Source of the DNA: Blattabacterium cuenoti
Lineage (GTDB): Bacteria > Bacteroidota > Bacteroidia > Flavobacteriales > Blattabacteriaceae
Direction: 5' to 3'
Length of the DNA stretch: 64,000 bases
NCBI RefSeq assembly: GCF_014252295.1
Contig: NZ_CP059215.1
Coordinates: forward strand, 389,681-453,680
The notes under the pieces are model-generated. The model ran no database searches. It was not told the origin of the DNA and worked only from the letters and a program-made list of their open reading frames with translations. Of this stretch, positions 29,993-39,390 are shown one piece after another. The position numbers were made by a program, and so were the translations under genes. The stretch's first letter is position 1. Every line of letters starts with the position of its first letter.

Positions 29993-31629
29993 ATATAAGA
30001 AGAATTCTGATAATTTAAATATCCATACCTTTTAGAAACTTGTATAAAGTTAATAAACAAAGGATGTGGATTTGTTACGGTGCTCTGATATTCTGGATGA
30101 TATTGTACACCTAGAAAAAATATATGATTTTCTAATTCCATTGCTTCTACTAAACCTGTATCTGGATTAATTCCAACAGGTTTCATTCCAGCATTAGAAA
30201 AATAATTTAAATAATTATTATTAAATTCATATCTATGACGATGTCTTTCAACAATATCTTTTTTACCTCCATAAATAGAAAATATTTTTGAACCTTCCAA
30301 AAGAGTACATTTCCAATTTCCTAAACGCATAGTTCCACCTTTTTGAGTCAGATTTTTTTGTTCTTCCATTAAGCATATTACTGGATGAGAAGTAGAAGGA
30401 TTTGTCTCGTAACTTTCTGCTTTTTTTAACCCAAGAACGTTTCTTGCAAACTCTATTACAGATATTTGCATTCCTAAACATATTCCAAGGAATGGAATTT
30501 TATTTTCTCTTGCATATTTTGTAGCAAGGATTTTCCCTTCTATACCTCTTTTTCCAAACCCTGGAGCAACTAAAATTCCTGAAATTCCTTCAAAATATTT
30601 TTTTATATTTTTTTCTTTTATCATTTCTGAATAAACCCATTTTATATTAACGTAAGTTTCATTTTCAGTACCTGCATGAATTAAGGCTTCACTAATCGAT
30701 TTATAAGAATCATGCAAAGAAACGTATTTTCCAACCAATGCTATTTTAATCTCATGTTTAGGATTTTTATATTTTTTGATAAAATGTTTCCATTTTTTTA
30801 GTTTTGGAGAAATAATAGTAGATAAATTTAAACGATTTAATACTTCTTTATCAAAATTTTGAAAATGCAATAAACAAGGAATTTCATATATAATCTTGGT
30901 ATCAATTGATTCTATAACATGTTTTGGTTTTACATTACAAAATAATGCAATCTTTTCTCTGATTTTTTTAGAAAGGCGCTTTTCTGTTCTACAAACAATA
31001 ATATCTGCTTGTATCCCATTTTCCATTAAATTTCGAACAGAATGTTGCGTTGGTTTAGTTTTTATTTCTCCAGTAACTGTTATATGAGGAAGCAATGTTA
31101 AATGAATTACTAATGTATTGAATTCACCCAATTCCCACTTTAATTGACGTACTGATTCAATATATGGAAGACTTTCTATATCTCCTACTGTTCCTCCTAT
31201 TTCTGTAATAATAATATCATATTTTTTTGATTTTCCAAATATTTTAATTCGTCTTTTTATTTCATTAGTAATATGAGGAATAACCTGTACAGTTTTTCCT
31301 AAATAATTTCCTTTTCTTTCATTATCTATAACTGTTTTATATATTAACCCAGATGTTACATTATTTTCTTTAGTGGTATTTTGATTTAAAAATCTTTCAT
31401 AATGTCCTAAATCTAAATCTGTTTCCGCTCCATCTTTAGTGACAAAACATTCTCCATGTTCATAAGGGTTTAAAGTTCCTGGATCTATATTAAAATAAGG
31501 ATCTAGTTTTAAAATTGAAACTTTATAACCTCTAGATTTCAATAACATTCCTAATGAAGCTGAAACAATTCCTTTTCCTAAAGAAGAAGTGACACCTCCT
31601 GTAACAAAAATATATTTTGTTCTCATCAT
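29989..31629 (-). CDS. pyrG: CTP synthase
   Basis: Makes CTP from UTP, ATP and glutamine. The synthase domain has TKYIFVTGGVTSSLGKGIVS at the N-terminus, then EHGECFVTKDGAETDLDLGH and GTVGDIESLPYIES. The glutaminase domain has GKYVSLHDSYKSISEAL, FLGICLGMQ with the catalytic Cys, and a HPEYQS triad end. The start giving MMRTKYIF (31629) fits the family; an ATG seven codons earlier adds a non-family lead. It overlaps yidC by four bases. Confidence 0.96.
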   Translation of the reverse strand: MMRTKYIFVTGGVTSSLGKGIVSASLGMLLKSRGYKVSILKLDPYFNIDPGTLNPYEHGECFVTKDGAETDLDLGHYERFLNQNTTKENNVTSGLIYKTVIDNERKGNYLGKTVQVIPHITNEIKRRIKIFGKSKKYDIIITEIGGTVGDIESLPYIESVRQLKWELGEFNTLVIHLTLLPHITVTGEIKTKPTQHSVRNLMENGIQADIIVCRTEKRLSKKIREKIALFCNVKPKHVIESIDTKIIYEIPCLLHFQNFDKEVLNRLNLSTIISPKLKKWKHFIKKYKNPKHEIKIALVGKYVSLHDSYKSISEALIHAGTENETYVNIKWVYSEMIKEKNIKKYFEGISGILVAPGFGKRGIEGKILATKYARENKIPFLGICLGMQISVIEFARNVLGLKKAESYETNPSTSHPVICLMEEQKNLTQKGGTMRLGNWKCTLLEGSKIFSIYGGKKDIVERHRHRYEFNNNYLNYFSNAGMKPVGINPDTGLVEAMELENHIFFLGVQYHPEYQSTVTNPHPLFINFIQVSKRYGYLNYQNSSYI

Positions 31630-31737
31630 AAAATGAAAATAAAATAACACGAATACATCAAGTCTATATATACTAAATAACTACTTTAATAAGTAAATTT
31701 CTAATTTAGAAAAAACGAAAATTTATGATTTTTTTTT

Positions 31738-31745
31738 TATATTTA
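31738..31745 (+). promoter_or_regulatory. Candidate Bacteroidetes-type -7 element for the SRP RNA
   Basis: TATATTTA differs by one base from the phylum consensus TAnnTTTG and ends about seven bases before the predicted RNA start. No clear TTTG element is seen at -33. The position is suggestive, but the surrounding sequence is very AT-rich. Confidence 0.35.
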
Positions 31746-31752
31746 CCAAACT

Positions 31753-31854
31753 TGGAGCAAGTTCTACACAATCAGCTCCCTATAAATCCTCCAGAGTGGG
31801 AACGCAGCAAAGGTAATTAGGTTGTAGCGATGTGATGTAGTATAGCTTGCTCCA
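31753..31854 (+). ncRNA. ffs: Signal recognition particle RNA (4.5S type)
   Basis: The ends TGGAGCAAG and CTTGCTCCA are perfectly complementary and close a long hairpin of about 102 bases. Its tip carries the domain IV signature: CCAGA, then GTG-GGAA-CGC (a three-pair stem with a GGAA tetraloop), then GCAGCAAAGG. This is the Ffh-binding site that targets membrane proteins to the Sec translocon. It sits alone before clpX; no protein-coding frame fits here. Confidence 0.88.
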
Positions 31855-31886
31855 TATTTTAAATGTAGAAGGTGGAATAATAATTT

Positions 31887-33128
31887 ATGGAAGATTTATT
31901 AATCTGTAATTTTTGTGGTAGAAAAAAAAATGAAATAACTTTTTTAATATCTGGAATTAGCGGACATATTTGCAATTTTTGTATAGAAAAAACTTATTCC
32001 ATAATTCATAGAAAATTTTTAGAAAAAAAAATTCAAAATAACTTTACAAAAAAACAAATAAATAAACCAAAAGAAATAAAATCTTTCTTAGACAAATATA
32101 TTATTGGACAAAATGATGCAAAAAAAATAGTTTCCGTTGCCGTATATAATCATTATAAAAGAATACTACAAAATTACTCAGATATCGTAGATAATAATAG
32201 TAAAGAAGAAAATCAAAAAAAGAAAAACGAATATATAGAGATAGAAAAATCTAACATATTATTAATTGGAAATACTGGAACAGGAAAAACTTTATTAGCG
32301 AAAAGTATATCAAAATTTTTAAAAGTTCCTTTTGCTATAGCAGATGCAACTACTTTAACAGAAGCAGGATACGTAGGAGAAGATGTAGAATCTATACTAA
32401 CTAGGCTTTTACAATCAGTAAATTACGATGTCAACTCTGCTGAAAAAGGAATCATATTTCTGGATGAAATAGATAAAATATCCAGAAAAAGTAATAGTCC
32501 TTCTATTACTAGGGATGTTTCTGGAGAAGGAGTACAACAAGCTTTGCTAAAAATATTAGAAGGATCAATAATTAATGTTCCTCCACAAGGAGGAAGAAAA
32601 CATCCAGATCAAAAAATGATACAAATGAATACTGAAAATATATTATTCATAGCTGGAGGAACATTCGATGGAATAGAAAAAATAATTTCCGATAGAATAA
32701 GAAAAATACCCATAGGTTTTATAAATAAAGAAAAAAAAGAAAAAAACAATAATTTTCTTTTAAAAAATATCATTTCTACAGACTTGAAAAAGTTCGGGTT
32801 AATTCCAGAAATTATAGGTAGATTTCCTATTATTACTTATCTAAATCCATTAGATAAAAATATGTTAAAAAAAATATTGTTAGAGCCAGAAAACGCTTTA
32901 ATTAAGCAATATCAAAAATTATTTGACATGGATAATATATCTATGAGTATAACAGATGAAGCATTAGATGTTATAATAAATAATACTTTCCAAATTGGAT
33001 TAGGAGCAAGAGGATTACGAACTATTTGTGAAAAAATTTTTATGGATTATATTTATAATATAGAAAATGTTCATTCTGTATTAAAAATAGATAAAGAAAC
33101 TGTTTTAAATAAACTTAATTACTCTTAA
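31887..33128 (+). CDS. clpX: ATP-dependent Clp protease ATP-binding subunit ClpX
   Basis: Unfolds substrates for ClpP. The 413 residues have the zinc-binding domain with Cys7, Cys10, Cys29 and Cys32, the Walker A in [16 protein letters not shown] near residue 126, the pore loop GYVGEDVE, Walker B GIIFLDEIDKIS, DVSGEGVQQALLKILEG, and sensor II GLGARGLRTI. All are intact. clpP is not in the window. Its stop abuts the obg stop with no gap. Confidence 0.97.
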   Translation: MEDLLICNFCGRKKNEITFLISGISGHICNFCIEKTYSIIHRKFLEKKIQNNFTKKQINKPKEIKSFLDKYIIGQNDAKKIVSVAVYNHYKRILQNYSDIVDNNSKEENQKKKNEYIEIEKSNILLIGNTGTGKTLLAKSISKFLKVPFAIADATTLTEAGYVGEDVESILTRLLQSVNYDVNSAEKGIIFLDEIDKISRKSNSPSITRDVSGEGVQQALLKILEGSIINVPPQGGRKHPDQKMIQMNTENILFIAGGTFDGIEKIISDRIRKIPIGFINKEKKEKNNNFLLKNIISTDLKKFGLIPEIIGRFPIITYLNPLDKNMLKKILLEPENALIKQYQKLFDMDNISMSITDEALDVIINNTFQIGLGARGLRTICEKIFMDYIYNIENVHSVLKIDKETVLNKLNYS

Positions 33129-34109
33129 TTAGACTAGAGCATATAATTTTTCTTTTAATTCCATTAATCCTTCTCCCGTAAAAGAAGAAATAAAAATAAG
33201 ATTTTCCTTAATCTTAAAAAAAGTTTTTCTTATTTTATCTTTTTCTTTATTACTAATTAAATCTGATTTAGAAATAACCAACAAACGTTTTTTATTTAAA
33301 AAATCCAAATTAAATTTACTTAGTTCTTTTAATAAAATTAAATATTTTTGCTTTTTATTTTTTGTATCTGCAGAAATCACAAATAATAAAACAGAATTTC
33401 TTTCTGCATGTCTAAGAAATCGATGTCCTAGTCCTTTTCCTTCGGATGCATTTTCTATAATACCAGGAATATCGGCTATCAAAAAAGAATTAAAATTCAT
33501 TTTTACTACTCCTAAATTCGGATATTTTGTTGTAAAAAAAAAATTACCTATTTTTGGTTTTGCTTTTGTAATAACAGAAAGAAGGGTGGATTTTCCAGTA
33601 TTAGGAAATCCTAATAATCCTACATCTGCTAAAATTTTCAATTCTAAAAAAATATAATAACCTTTTGTTTTTACTCCTTTTTGTGCGTGATAAGGTGATT
33701 GATTTACTGAGTTTTTAAAAAAAGCATTTCCTTTTCCTCCTTTTCCTCCTTTAAATAAAATTTTTTTTTCGTAATTTTTAACAATTTCTGTTATTATATT
33801 TTTATTTTCATCTTTAACAACAGTTCCTATAGGGACTTCTATTAAGAAATCTTTTCCATTAGACCCAGTAACGTTATTTTCTCTACCAGGATATCCTGAT
33901 TGTGCTATGCAATGTCTATTATATCTTAAATGAAAAAAAGTATGAATACTAGAATTTCCTTGAATAATAATATTTCCGCCTCTTCCTCCTGTTCCTCCAT
34001 CTGGACCACCTCTTGATATATATTTATCTCTGTAAAAATGAATACATCCAGATCCTCCGTCTCCACTTTTACAATAAATTTTTATAAAATCAATAAAACA
34101 ATTTTTCAT
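33129..34109 (-). CDS. obg: GTPase Obg
   Basis: Ribosome-associated GTPase needed for 50S maturation. The N-terminal glycine-rich Obg domain (about residues 1-158; DGGSGCIHFYRDKYISRGGP, DGGTGGRGGNIIIQGN) is followed by the G domain with LLGFPNTGKSTLLSVITKAK (P-loop), TKYPNLGVV, DIPGIIENASEGKGLGHRFL and SKSD. No C-terminal extension. Four bases downstream of adk, a common Bacteroidetes pair. Confidence 0.96.
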   Translation of the reverse strand: MKNCFIDFIKIYCKSGDGGSGCIHFYRDKYISRGGPDGGTGGRGGNIIIQGNSSIHTFFHLRYNRHCIAQSGYPGRENNVTGSNGKDFLIEVPIGTVVKDENKNIITEIVKNYEKKILFKGGKGGKGNAFFKNSVNQSPYHAQKGVKTKGYYIFLELKILADVGLLGFPNTGKSTLLSVITKAKPKIGNFFFTTKYPNLGVVKMNFNSFLIADIPGIIENASEGKGLGHRFLRHAERNSVLLFVISADTKNKKQKYLILLKELSKFNLDFLNKKRLLVISKSDLISNKEKDKIRKTFFKIKENLIFISSFTGEGLMELKEKLYALV

Positions 34110-34113
34110 AAAA

Positions 34114-34710
34114 CTAATTATTTTTTTTTTTCAAAAACTTTTTTATTTTTTTCTCTATAAAAAGAGAAATTGTTTCTACAGATAAAGAAGCATTTATTTT
34201 TATTATATTATTTATCCATTTAGGATTGTTATCCCATATTAAAGAAGTTTCTTTTTCATATTCTTTTATTCTTTTCTGAACTATAGCAATATTTATATCA
34301 TCATTTCTGCGACTTATTTTTCCTCTCCTTAATAATCTATTTATTATCAAATTTTTTTGAATAGAAAAATAGAAAATTATATCTATTGTTTCCGAAAAAA
34401 AATTTCCTAAAATCTTTTCTAAAGAAATAATTTGATTTTTTGTTCTAGGATATCCATCATAAATAATTCCTTTAGAATAAAAATGTTTTCGAATTTCTAT
34501 ATTTAACATATCTGTAGTAATTATATCCGGAACTAATATTCCTTTATTAATATAAGAACTAGCAAATTTTCCTAAATTTGTTTCTTTTTTTATATGATTC
34601 CTAAATATCATTCCAGTAGATAAGTGAATAAATCCAAATTTTTTTGAAATAATCTTAGCTTGAGTCCCTTTTCCACATCCTGGTGGTCCAAACAATATAA
34701 TATGTATCAT
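34114..34710 (-). CDS. adk: Adenylate kinase
   Basis: Interconverts AMP, ADP and ATP. The 198 residues start MIHIILFGPPGCGKGTQAKI (P-loop), with HLSTGMIFRNHIKKETNLGK, IIYDGYPRTKNQIISLE and RLLRRGKISRRNDDINIAI, the short-lid form. The residue after Ser in the lid motif is Arg rather than the more usual Gly. The last codons contain an 11-A run on the coding strand (34121-34131), so slippage would change only the extreme C-terminus. Confidence 0.95.
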   Translation of the reverse strand: MIHIILFGPPGCGKGTQAKIISKKFGFIHLSTGMIFRNHIKKETNLGKFASSYINKGILVPDIITTDMLNIEIRKHFYSKGIIYDGYPRTKNQIISLEKILGNFFSETIDIIFYFSIQKNLIINRLLRRGKISRRNDDINIAIVQKRIKEYEKETSLIWDNNPKWINNIIKINASLSVETISLFIEKKIKKFLKKKNN

Positions 34711-34864
34711 AAAAAAATAAAATTACGAATCTTATCTTGTGTAAAAAAAAAGATATGGAATGAACCAATTGCAAGATTAGTTCTTAATAAAAAGAAGATT
34801 TAACAAATTATGGAAAATATAAAAAAAATACAGAAGAAATATAAAATTGATGAATGAAAAAAGT

Positions 34865-36265
34865 TCACAAAGAATGAATAGACTTGTCATATGCTTTTGA
34901 AACAGATTCTAAAATAGATTCGCTTAACGAAGGATGAGGATGGATACTCCCTATAATTTCATAACTAGTTGCTTCCAATTTTCTTGCAACAACTACTTCT
35001 GATATTAAATCAGTAACATTATTTCCTATCATGTGACATCCTAACCATTCATCATATTCTTCATCAAAAATTACTTTTACAAAACCATCAGTATTTTCAT
35101 CAGAAATAGACCTTCCAAGAGAACTAAATGGAAATTTAGCTACTTTAATTCGAAATCCTTTTTCTTGAGATTCTTTCTCCGTATATCCAACTGAAGCTAT
35201 TTCAGGAAAAGAATATACGCATTTTGGAATATTATTATAATCTATTTTTTGACAATTTAATCCTTTTATGGTTTCAATACAATTTATCGCTTCATGTGAA
35301 GCCACATGAGCTAAAGAAGGTGTTTGAATTACATCTCCAATTGCATAATATCCATCTATGTTTGTACGATATTTATCATCTACATAAATAAATTCTTTTT
35401 CAACTTGGATACCTATCTCTTCTAATCCAATAGATTTAATGTTAGGAACAACACCAACACTACAAAGAATTATATCTGCTTTTAAAAAAATATTTCCTGT
35501 AGAGGAATTAATCTCTGCCATAACTTTCCCATTATTATCATAAGTTATTTTTTTTATAGAAGAAGATGTATAAGTTTTAATTCCTTTTTTTTCAAAGGAA
35601 AGTTTTAAATAATCGGATATTTCATCATCTCCACTTGGAAAAAGTTTTGTACAAATTTCTATAATGAAAACCTCTGATCCCATAGAATTATAAAAATAAG
35701 CAAATTCTAATCCAATAGATCCAGATCCTATAATGATTATTCTTTTTGGTAAAGAAGACAAACAAAGAGCTTCTTTATATGTTATAATTTTTTTTCCATC
35801 ATATTGAAATTTTTTTTCAATTTTAGGAATTGATCCAGTAGAAATAATTATATGTGATGCTGAATACTCACCTATATTTTTTTCGTTTTCAAATACTTCA
35901 ACTTTTTTTCCTTTTTTTAATATTGCATTTCCATAAATAACATGAATTCCATTTTTTTTCATTAAAAATGAAATTCCTTTTCTCATTTTTTCTACTGCAT
36001 TTCTACTTTTAGTAAGTATTTGAGGATAATTTATTTTTATTTGATCATTTTTTATTCCAAATAGTCCTCCATTTTTTTTTATGTCATGCAAAATTTTTGC
36101 ACTATTTAAAAGAGATTTTGTAGGAATACATCCTAAGTTTAAACAGATCCCTCCAAGAGATTCTTTTTCAATTAAAGCCGTTTTCATGCCGAGTTGTGAA
36201 GCACGAATAGAAGCTACATACCCTCCTGGTCCACTTCCTAAAATAATAACATCAAAATTCATCAT
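34865..36265 (-). CDS. lpdA: Dihydrolipoyl dehydrogenase
   Basis: E3 flavoprotein of pyruvate/2-oxoglutarate dehydrogenase and the glycine cleavage system (GcvT is encoded at 56000). The 466 residues have FAD motif GSGPGGYVASIRASQLG, the redox disulfide in GGICLNLGCIPTKS (about residues 38-51), NAD motif GSGSIGLEFAYFYNSMGSEV, YAIGDVIQTPSLAHVASHEA, and the C-terminal HPHPSLSES with the catalytic His. All intact. It is unlinked to E1/E2 genes here. Confidence 0.96.
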   Translation of the reverse strand: MMNFDVIILGSGPGGYVASIRASQLGMKTALIEKESLGGICLNLGCIPTKSLLNSAKILHDIKKNGGLFGIKNDQIKINYPQILTKSRNAVEKMRKGISFLMKKNGIHVIYGNAILKKGKKVEVFENEKNIGEYSASHIIISTGSIPKIEKKFQYDGKKIITYKEALCLSSLPKRIIIIGSGSIGLEFAYFYNSMGSEVFIIEICTKLFPSGDDEISDYLKLSFEKKGIKTYTSSSIKKITYDNNGKVMAEINSSTGNIFLKADIILCSVGVVPNIKSIGLEEIGIQVEKEFIYVDDKYRTNIDGYYAIGDVIQTPSLAHVASHEAINCIETIKGLNCQKIDYNNIPKCVYSFPEIASVGYTEKESQEKGFRIKVAKFPFSSLGRSISDENTDGFVKVIFDEEYDEWLGCHMIGNNVTDLISEVVVARKLEATSYEIIGSIHPHPSLSESILESVSKAYDKSIHSL

Positions 36266-36354
36266 AATTATAAATTTACAGATTTTTATGTTTTTTATGA
36301 TAACAAAAATTTTAGATAACTTTGTTAGAGTAATTATAAAATGATATATAAATT

Positions 36355-37017
36355 ATGAAGTTTTTTATAGATACAGCTAATTTAAAGGAAATTGAAGATG
36401 CAAGATCACTTGGTATATTAGATGGAGTCACAACTAATCCATCTTTAATTTCTAAAGAATCTGTTTCCAATAAAGAAGAAATTAAAGATCATTATATATC
36501 TATATGTAATCTTTTAAAAGATGAAGAAAATCTTAGTGCGGAAATTATTAGCAATAATTATGAAGAAATGATCCAAGAAGGAGAAAAACTCTCTATTCTT
36601 CATCCAAGAATTGTAGTAAAAGTACCTATGACTTATAACGGAATTAAAGCCATTAAATATTTCTCAAGTAAAAATATAAGAACTAATTGCACTCTTATTT
36701 TTTCTACAGGACAAGCTCTTGTCGCAGCAAAAGTTGGAGCTGATTATATATCACCTTTTATAGGTAGAATAGACGACGTATCTTACGATGGATTAAATTT
36801 GATAAAAGAAATAAAGAAAATATATGACAGCTATCATTTCAAAACAAAGATTCTAGGAGCATCTATACGTCATTCTTTACATATTATAGAGTGTTCAAAG
36901 ATTGGAATACATGCAATCACTTCTCCAATAAAAATTATACATTCTCTTATTTATCATCCATTAACAAATATAGGATTAGAAAAATTTTTAACAGATTATA
37001 AAAGAAAAATTAAATGA
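36355..37017 (+). CDS. tal: Transaldolase-like protein, short (fructose-6-phosphate aldolase type)
   Basis: The 220 residues begin MKFFIDTANLKEIEDARSLG and LDGVTTNPSLISKE, then VVKVPMTYNGIKAIKYFSSK with the Schiff-base Lys, CTLIFSTGQALVAAKVGADY and SPFIGRIDD. This is the short transaldolase/FSA subfamily. In the pentose-phosphate route it would exchange dihydroxyacetone units; sequence alone does not settle transaldolase versus aldolase activity. Divergent from lpdA; its stop lies two bases from the rpoZ stop. Confidence 0.9.
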   Translation: MKFFIDTANLKEIEDARSLGILDGVTTNPSLISKESVSNKEEIKDHYISICNLLKDEENLSAEIISNNYEEMIQEGEKLSILHPRIVVKVPMTYNGIKAIKYFSSKNIRTNCTLIFSTGQALVAAKVGADYISPFIGRIDDVSYDGLNLIKEIKKIYDSYHFKTKILGASIRHSLHIIECSKIGIHAITSPIKIIHSLIYHPLTNIGLEKFLTDYKRKIK

Positions 37018-37019
37018 TT

Positions 37020-37334
37020 TTAAACTCTTATTTTTATTTTTTCATTCAATAAATATTGAATAGAAATAGACGTGGATTTTGGAAGTTTTTCATAAAATTT
37101 TGAGAGTTCTATTTGTTCTTTATTTTCAAAAATTTCTTCCAAATTATTTTTAGTAAGAACATTAAATTCTTCTAACTTTTTATCTAAATCTTTTTTCAGA
37201 TCATTACTAATTACCTGGCTTATTTTTTCTAATATACATATGCTTTCATATATATTTTTTCCTGATTTTTCTTCCAATTTTATACGATCAATAGTTTCAG
37301 TATTAATTGGTACGTTATCAATCAAATGATTCAT
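37020..37334 (-). CDS. rpoZ: RNA polymerase omega subunit (Bacteroidetes RpoZ/Rpb6-like)
   Basis: The 104 residues fit the Bacteroidetes omega-like family: VPINTETIDRIKLEEKSGKN, IYESICILEKISQVISNDLK and LEEIFENKEQIELSKFYEKL near residues 64-83. Omega helps assemble beta-prime in RNA polymerase. It directly follows bamD with a four-base overlap, the conserved order in this phylum, which supports the call. coaBC, often next in line, is not here. Confidence 0.85.
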   Translation of the reverse strand: MNHLIDNVPINTETIDRIKLEEKSGKNIYESICILEKISQVISNDLKKDLDKKLEEFNVLTKNNLEEIFENKEQIELSKFYEKLPKSTSISIQYLLNEKIKIRV

Positions 37335-37876
37335 AATTTTTTTAGTTTTTTATACAACATTTTCAATTTTTTCGCATGGATATGATATGAAAAATGTTTC
37401 ATATATTCATTGTAGGATTTAAAAAAATCTTTTTTCCTAGAAAGGAAAAATTGAGATATACAAATTTTGTATAAAATTTTCTCTTTGAAACGACTTTCTG
37501 GAAAATATTGTATTAAATCTTGAAAAAACTTTAAGGAAGTTTTATATCTTCCCATCAAAAAATAAGAATCTGCTATACAATAGTTTTTTTTTTCTATTTT
37601 TTTCAATAAATCATGAAGCATACTATAAGCTTCTTTGACTTTTGAACTTTGAGGATATTTTTTGACAAATTGATTGAATTTATTAATTGCATTTCTAGCT
37701 TTTGCTGGATCTAAATCAAAATTTAAGGAAGAAAAATAATAGTTCTTTCCACTATTAAACAATAGATTTTCTTCTAACTCTTCTTCTTCTTTTAAAGAAA
37801 TATGTTCTTTTTCAGAAAGACAACTTGTAAGAAAAATCATGAGTATCACCGTTAAAAAAATGTTCTTGGTATTCAC
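37331..37876 (-). CDS. bamD: BamD-like outer-membrane assembly lipoprotein, shortened
   Basis: BamD partners BamA in outer-membrane beta-barrel assembly. The N-terminus MNTKNIFLTVILMIFLTSC is a lipoprotein signal with the lipid-accepting Cys at residue 19. TPR-like units follow: AINKFNQFVKKYPQSSKVKE, ADSYFLMGRYKTSLKFFQDL and IQYFPESRFKEKILYKICIS. At 181 residues it lacks roughly the last third of typical BamD (about 245-290). Position before rpoZ supports the call; a bare TPR lipoprotein cannot be fully excluded. Confidence 0.82.
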   Translation of the reverse strand: MNTKNIFLTVILMIFLTSCLSEKEHISLKEEEELEENLLFNSGKNYYFSSLNFDLDPAKARNAINKFNQFVKKYPQSSKVKEAYSMLHDLLKKIEKKNYCIADSYFLMGRYKTSLKFFQDLIQYFPESRFKEKILYKICISQFFLSRKKDFFKSYNEYMKHFSYHIHAKKLKMLYKKLKKL

Positions 37877-37878
37877 AG

Positions 37879-38376
37879 TTACTTTTTTTTATGAAAATTT
37901 TTTATGTCTTTATCAAATAAGTATAATCCCCCTTTATCTTCTTCGATTAATTCAATTTTATTTAAAATTGTTTTTATCAAAGTCTCTTCTTCTACTTGTT
38001 CTTCAACGTACCATTGCAAGAAATTATATGTAAAATAATCTTTTTCTTGTAAACATAACTCTACTAAAATATTTATTTCATTAGATATTTTTTTTTCATG
38101 TTCAAATAGTATTTGAAATAATTCTCTCAAAGATCCGTATGTTATTTTATTAATACAAATATTATCCAAAATAATGAAACCTCCTCTTTTACTAATATAT
38201 CTTATTAATTTTAACATATGTATTCTTTCTTCATTAGAATGATCATACAGAAATTCGCATATTCCTTCAAATCCTTTTCTTTCTGTCCAAGAAGCCATGG
38301 ACAAATATAATTGAGAGGATTCTGATTCCTTATTTAATTGTTTTGTTAATCCTGTTTGTATTTTGTTACTAAACAT
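37879..38376 (-). CDS. ftnA: Ferritin
   Basis: Iron-storage protein of the non-haem ferritin family, forming a 24-subunit shell. The 165 residues have four-helix blocks with ferroxidase residues Glu17, Glu50 and His53 (SNEERIHMLKLI), a later FEHEKKISNEINILVELCL helix and FLQWYVEEQVEEE containing the third-site Glu/Gln. Catalytic residues appear intact. It lies two bases upstream of bamD and nine downstream of dapA, an arrangement probably produced by genome compaction. Confidence 0.93.
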   Translation of the reverse strand: MFSNKIQTGLTKQLNKESESSQLYLSMASWTERKGFEGICEFLYDHSNEERIHMLKLIRYISKRGGFIILDNICINKITYGSLRELFQILFEHEKKISNEINILVELCLQEKDYFTYNFLQWYVEEQVEEETLIKTILNKIELIEEDKGGLYLFDKDIKNFHKKK

Positions 38377-38385
38377 ATCATAATT

Positions 38386-39267
38386 TCAGTTTATTCTTTT
38401 TAATAAATTTATCATTTTCTTTTTTAAAGAGGAAGAACCAATTATCAAAGGAAGTCTAACATATGGATGACATATATCTATTAGACTTAAAAAAGTTTTA
38501 ATCCCTGTAGGATTTCCTTCTTCATAAATTAAGTTTATCATTTTAAAAATTTTATAAAAAATTGAAAAGGCTTTTTCTGCTTGATTATTTCTAGCAAAAG
38601 AAACCATTTTAGAAATTTTATCAGGAAATCCTTGAGCAATCACAGAAATTACACTCTCACCACCTCCTAATATAACAGGTAAGGTGATAAAATCATCTCC
38701 GGATATTACACTGAAATTCTTTGGTTTTTTTTCAATAATCTTATAAGATTGTAAAACATTTCCAGAGGCTTCTTTTATTCCTATTATATTTTTACAATTT
38801 TTAGCTAAACGTAAAACAGTTTCTGGTATAACATTAGTTCCTGTTCTTTTAGGAACATTGTAAATAATAATTTTTGATTCAGTATAATTAGCTATAGATT
38901 TAAAATGTTCATATATTCCATCTTGTGATGGTCTATTATAATATGGAGAAACTGAAAGAATAGCATAAAAATTTGATAAATTTTCTATTCTATTCACCTG
39001 ATTGATAATCTCATTTGTGTTATTTCCTCCTATTCCTAATATTAAAGGAAGTTTTTTATAATTTGCACTTTGAATGCATTCTATTATATCTTTTTTTTCT
39101 TCTATTTTTAGAGTAGCTGTCTCAGCAGTTGTACCCAATGCCACTAAATAATCGACTTTATTATCTAAAACGTATTTTACTAGTTTTTCAAGTCCATTAA
39201 AGTCAATTTTTTCATCCTCTTTAAAAGGAGTAACTAACGCTACACCTGTTCCATATAATTTTTTCAT
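38386..39267 (-). CDS. dapA: 4-hydroxy-tetrahydrodipicolinate synthase
   Basis: Condenses pyruvate and aspartate semialdehyde, the first committed step to diaminopimelate and lysine, a nutrient such symbionts supply. The 293 residues include ALVTPFKEDEKIDFNGLEKL, LGTTAETATL, SVSPYYNRPSQDGIYEHFKS, Tyr136 in IIYNVPKRTG and the Schiff-base Lys165 in IGIKEASGN. Complete. It heads the dapA-ftn-bamD-rpoZ run. Confidence 0.96.
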   Translation of the reverse strand: MKKLYGTGVALVTPFKEDEKIDFNGLEKLVKYVLDNKVDYLVALGTTAETATLKIEEKKDIIECIQSANYKKLPLILGIGGNNTNEIINQVNRIENLSNFYAILSVSPYYNRPSQDGIYEHFKSIANYTESKIIIYNVPKRTGTNVIPETVLRLAKNCKNIIGIKEASGNVLQSYKIIEKKPKNFSVISGDDFITLPVILGGGESVISVIAQGFPDKISKMVSFARNNQAEKAFSIFYKIFKMINLIYEEGNPTGIKTFLSLIDICHPYVRLPLIIGSSSLKKKMINLLKRIN

Positions 39268-39390
39268 AGATTAGTTTGATATGTGATATTAAATATCATT
39301 AGTTATTTCATATTGAATATATCATCAATCGTTATTAAAAAAAACAAAAAAAACAGATGTAAGCGTGTGTACGTCATAGATAACTAATAT

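Noticed and set aside
34711-34864. Gap between adk and lpdA as a possible gene remnant
   Set aside because: Only a 14-codon frame is present and no family motif is recognisable; treated as plain intergenic DNA.
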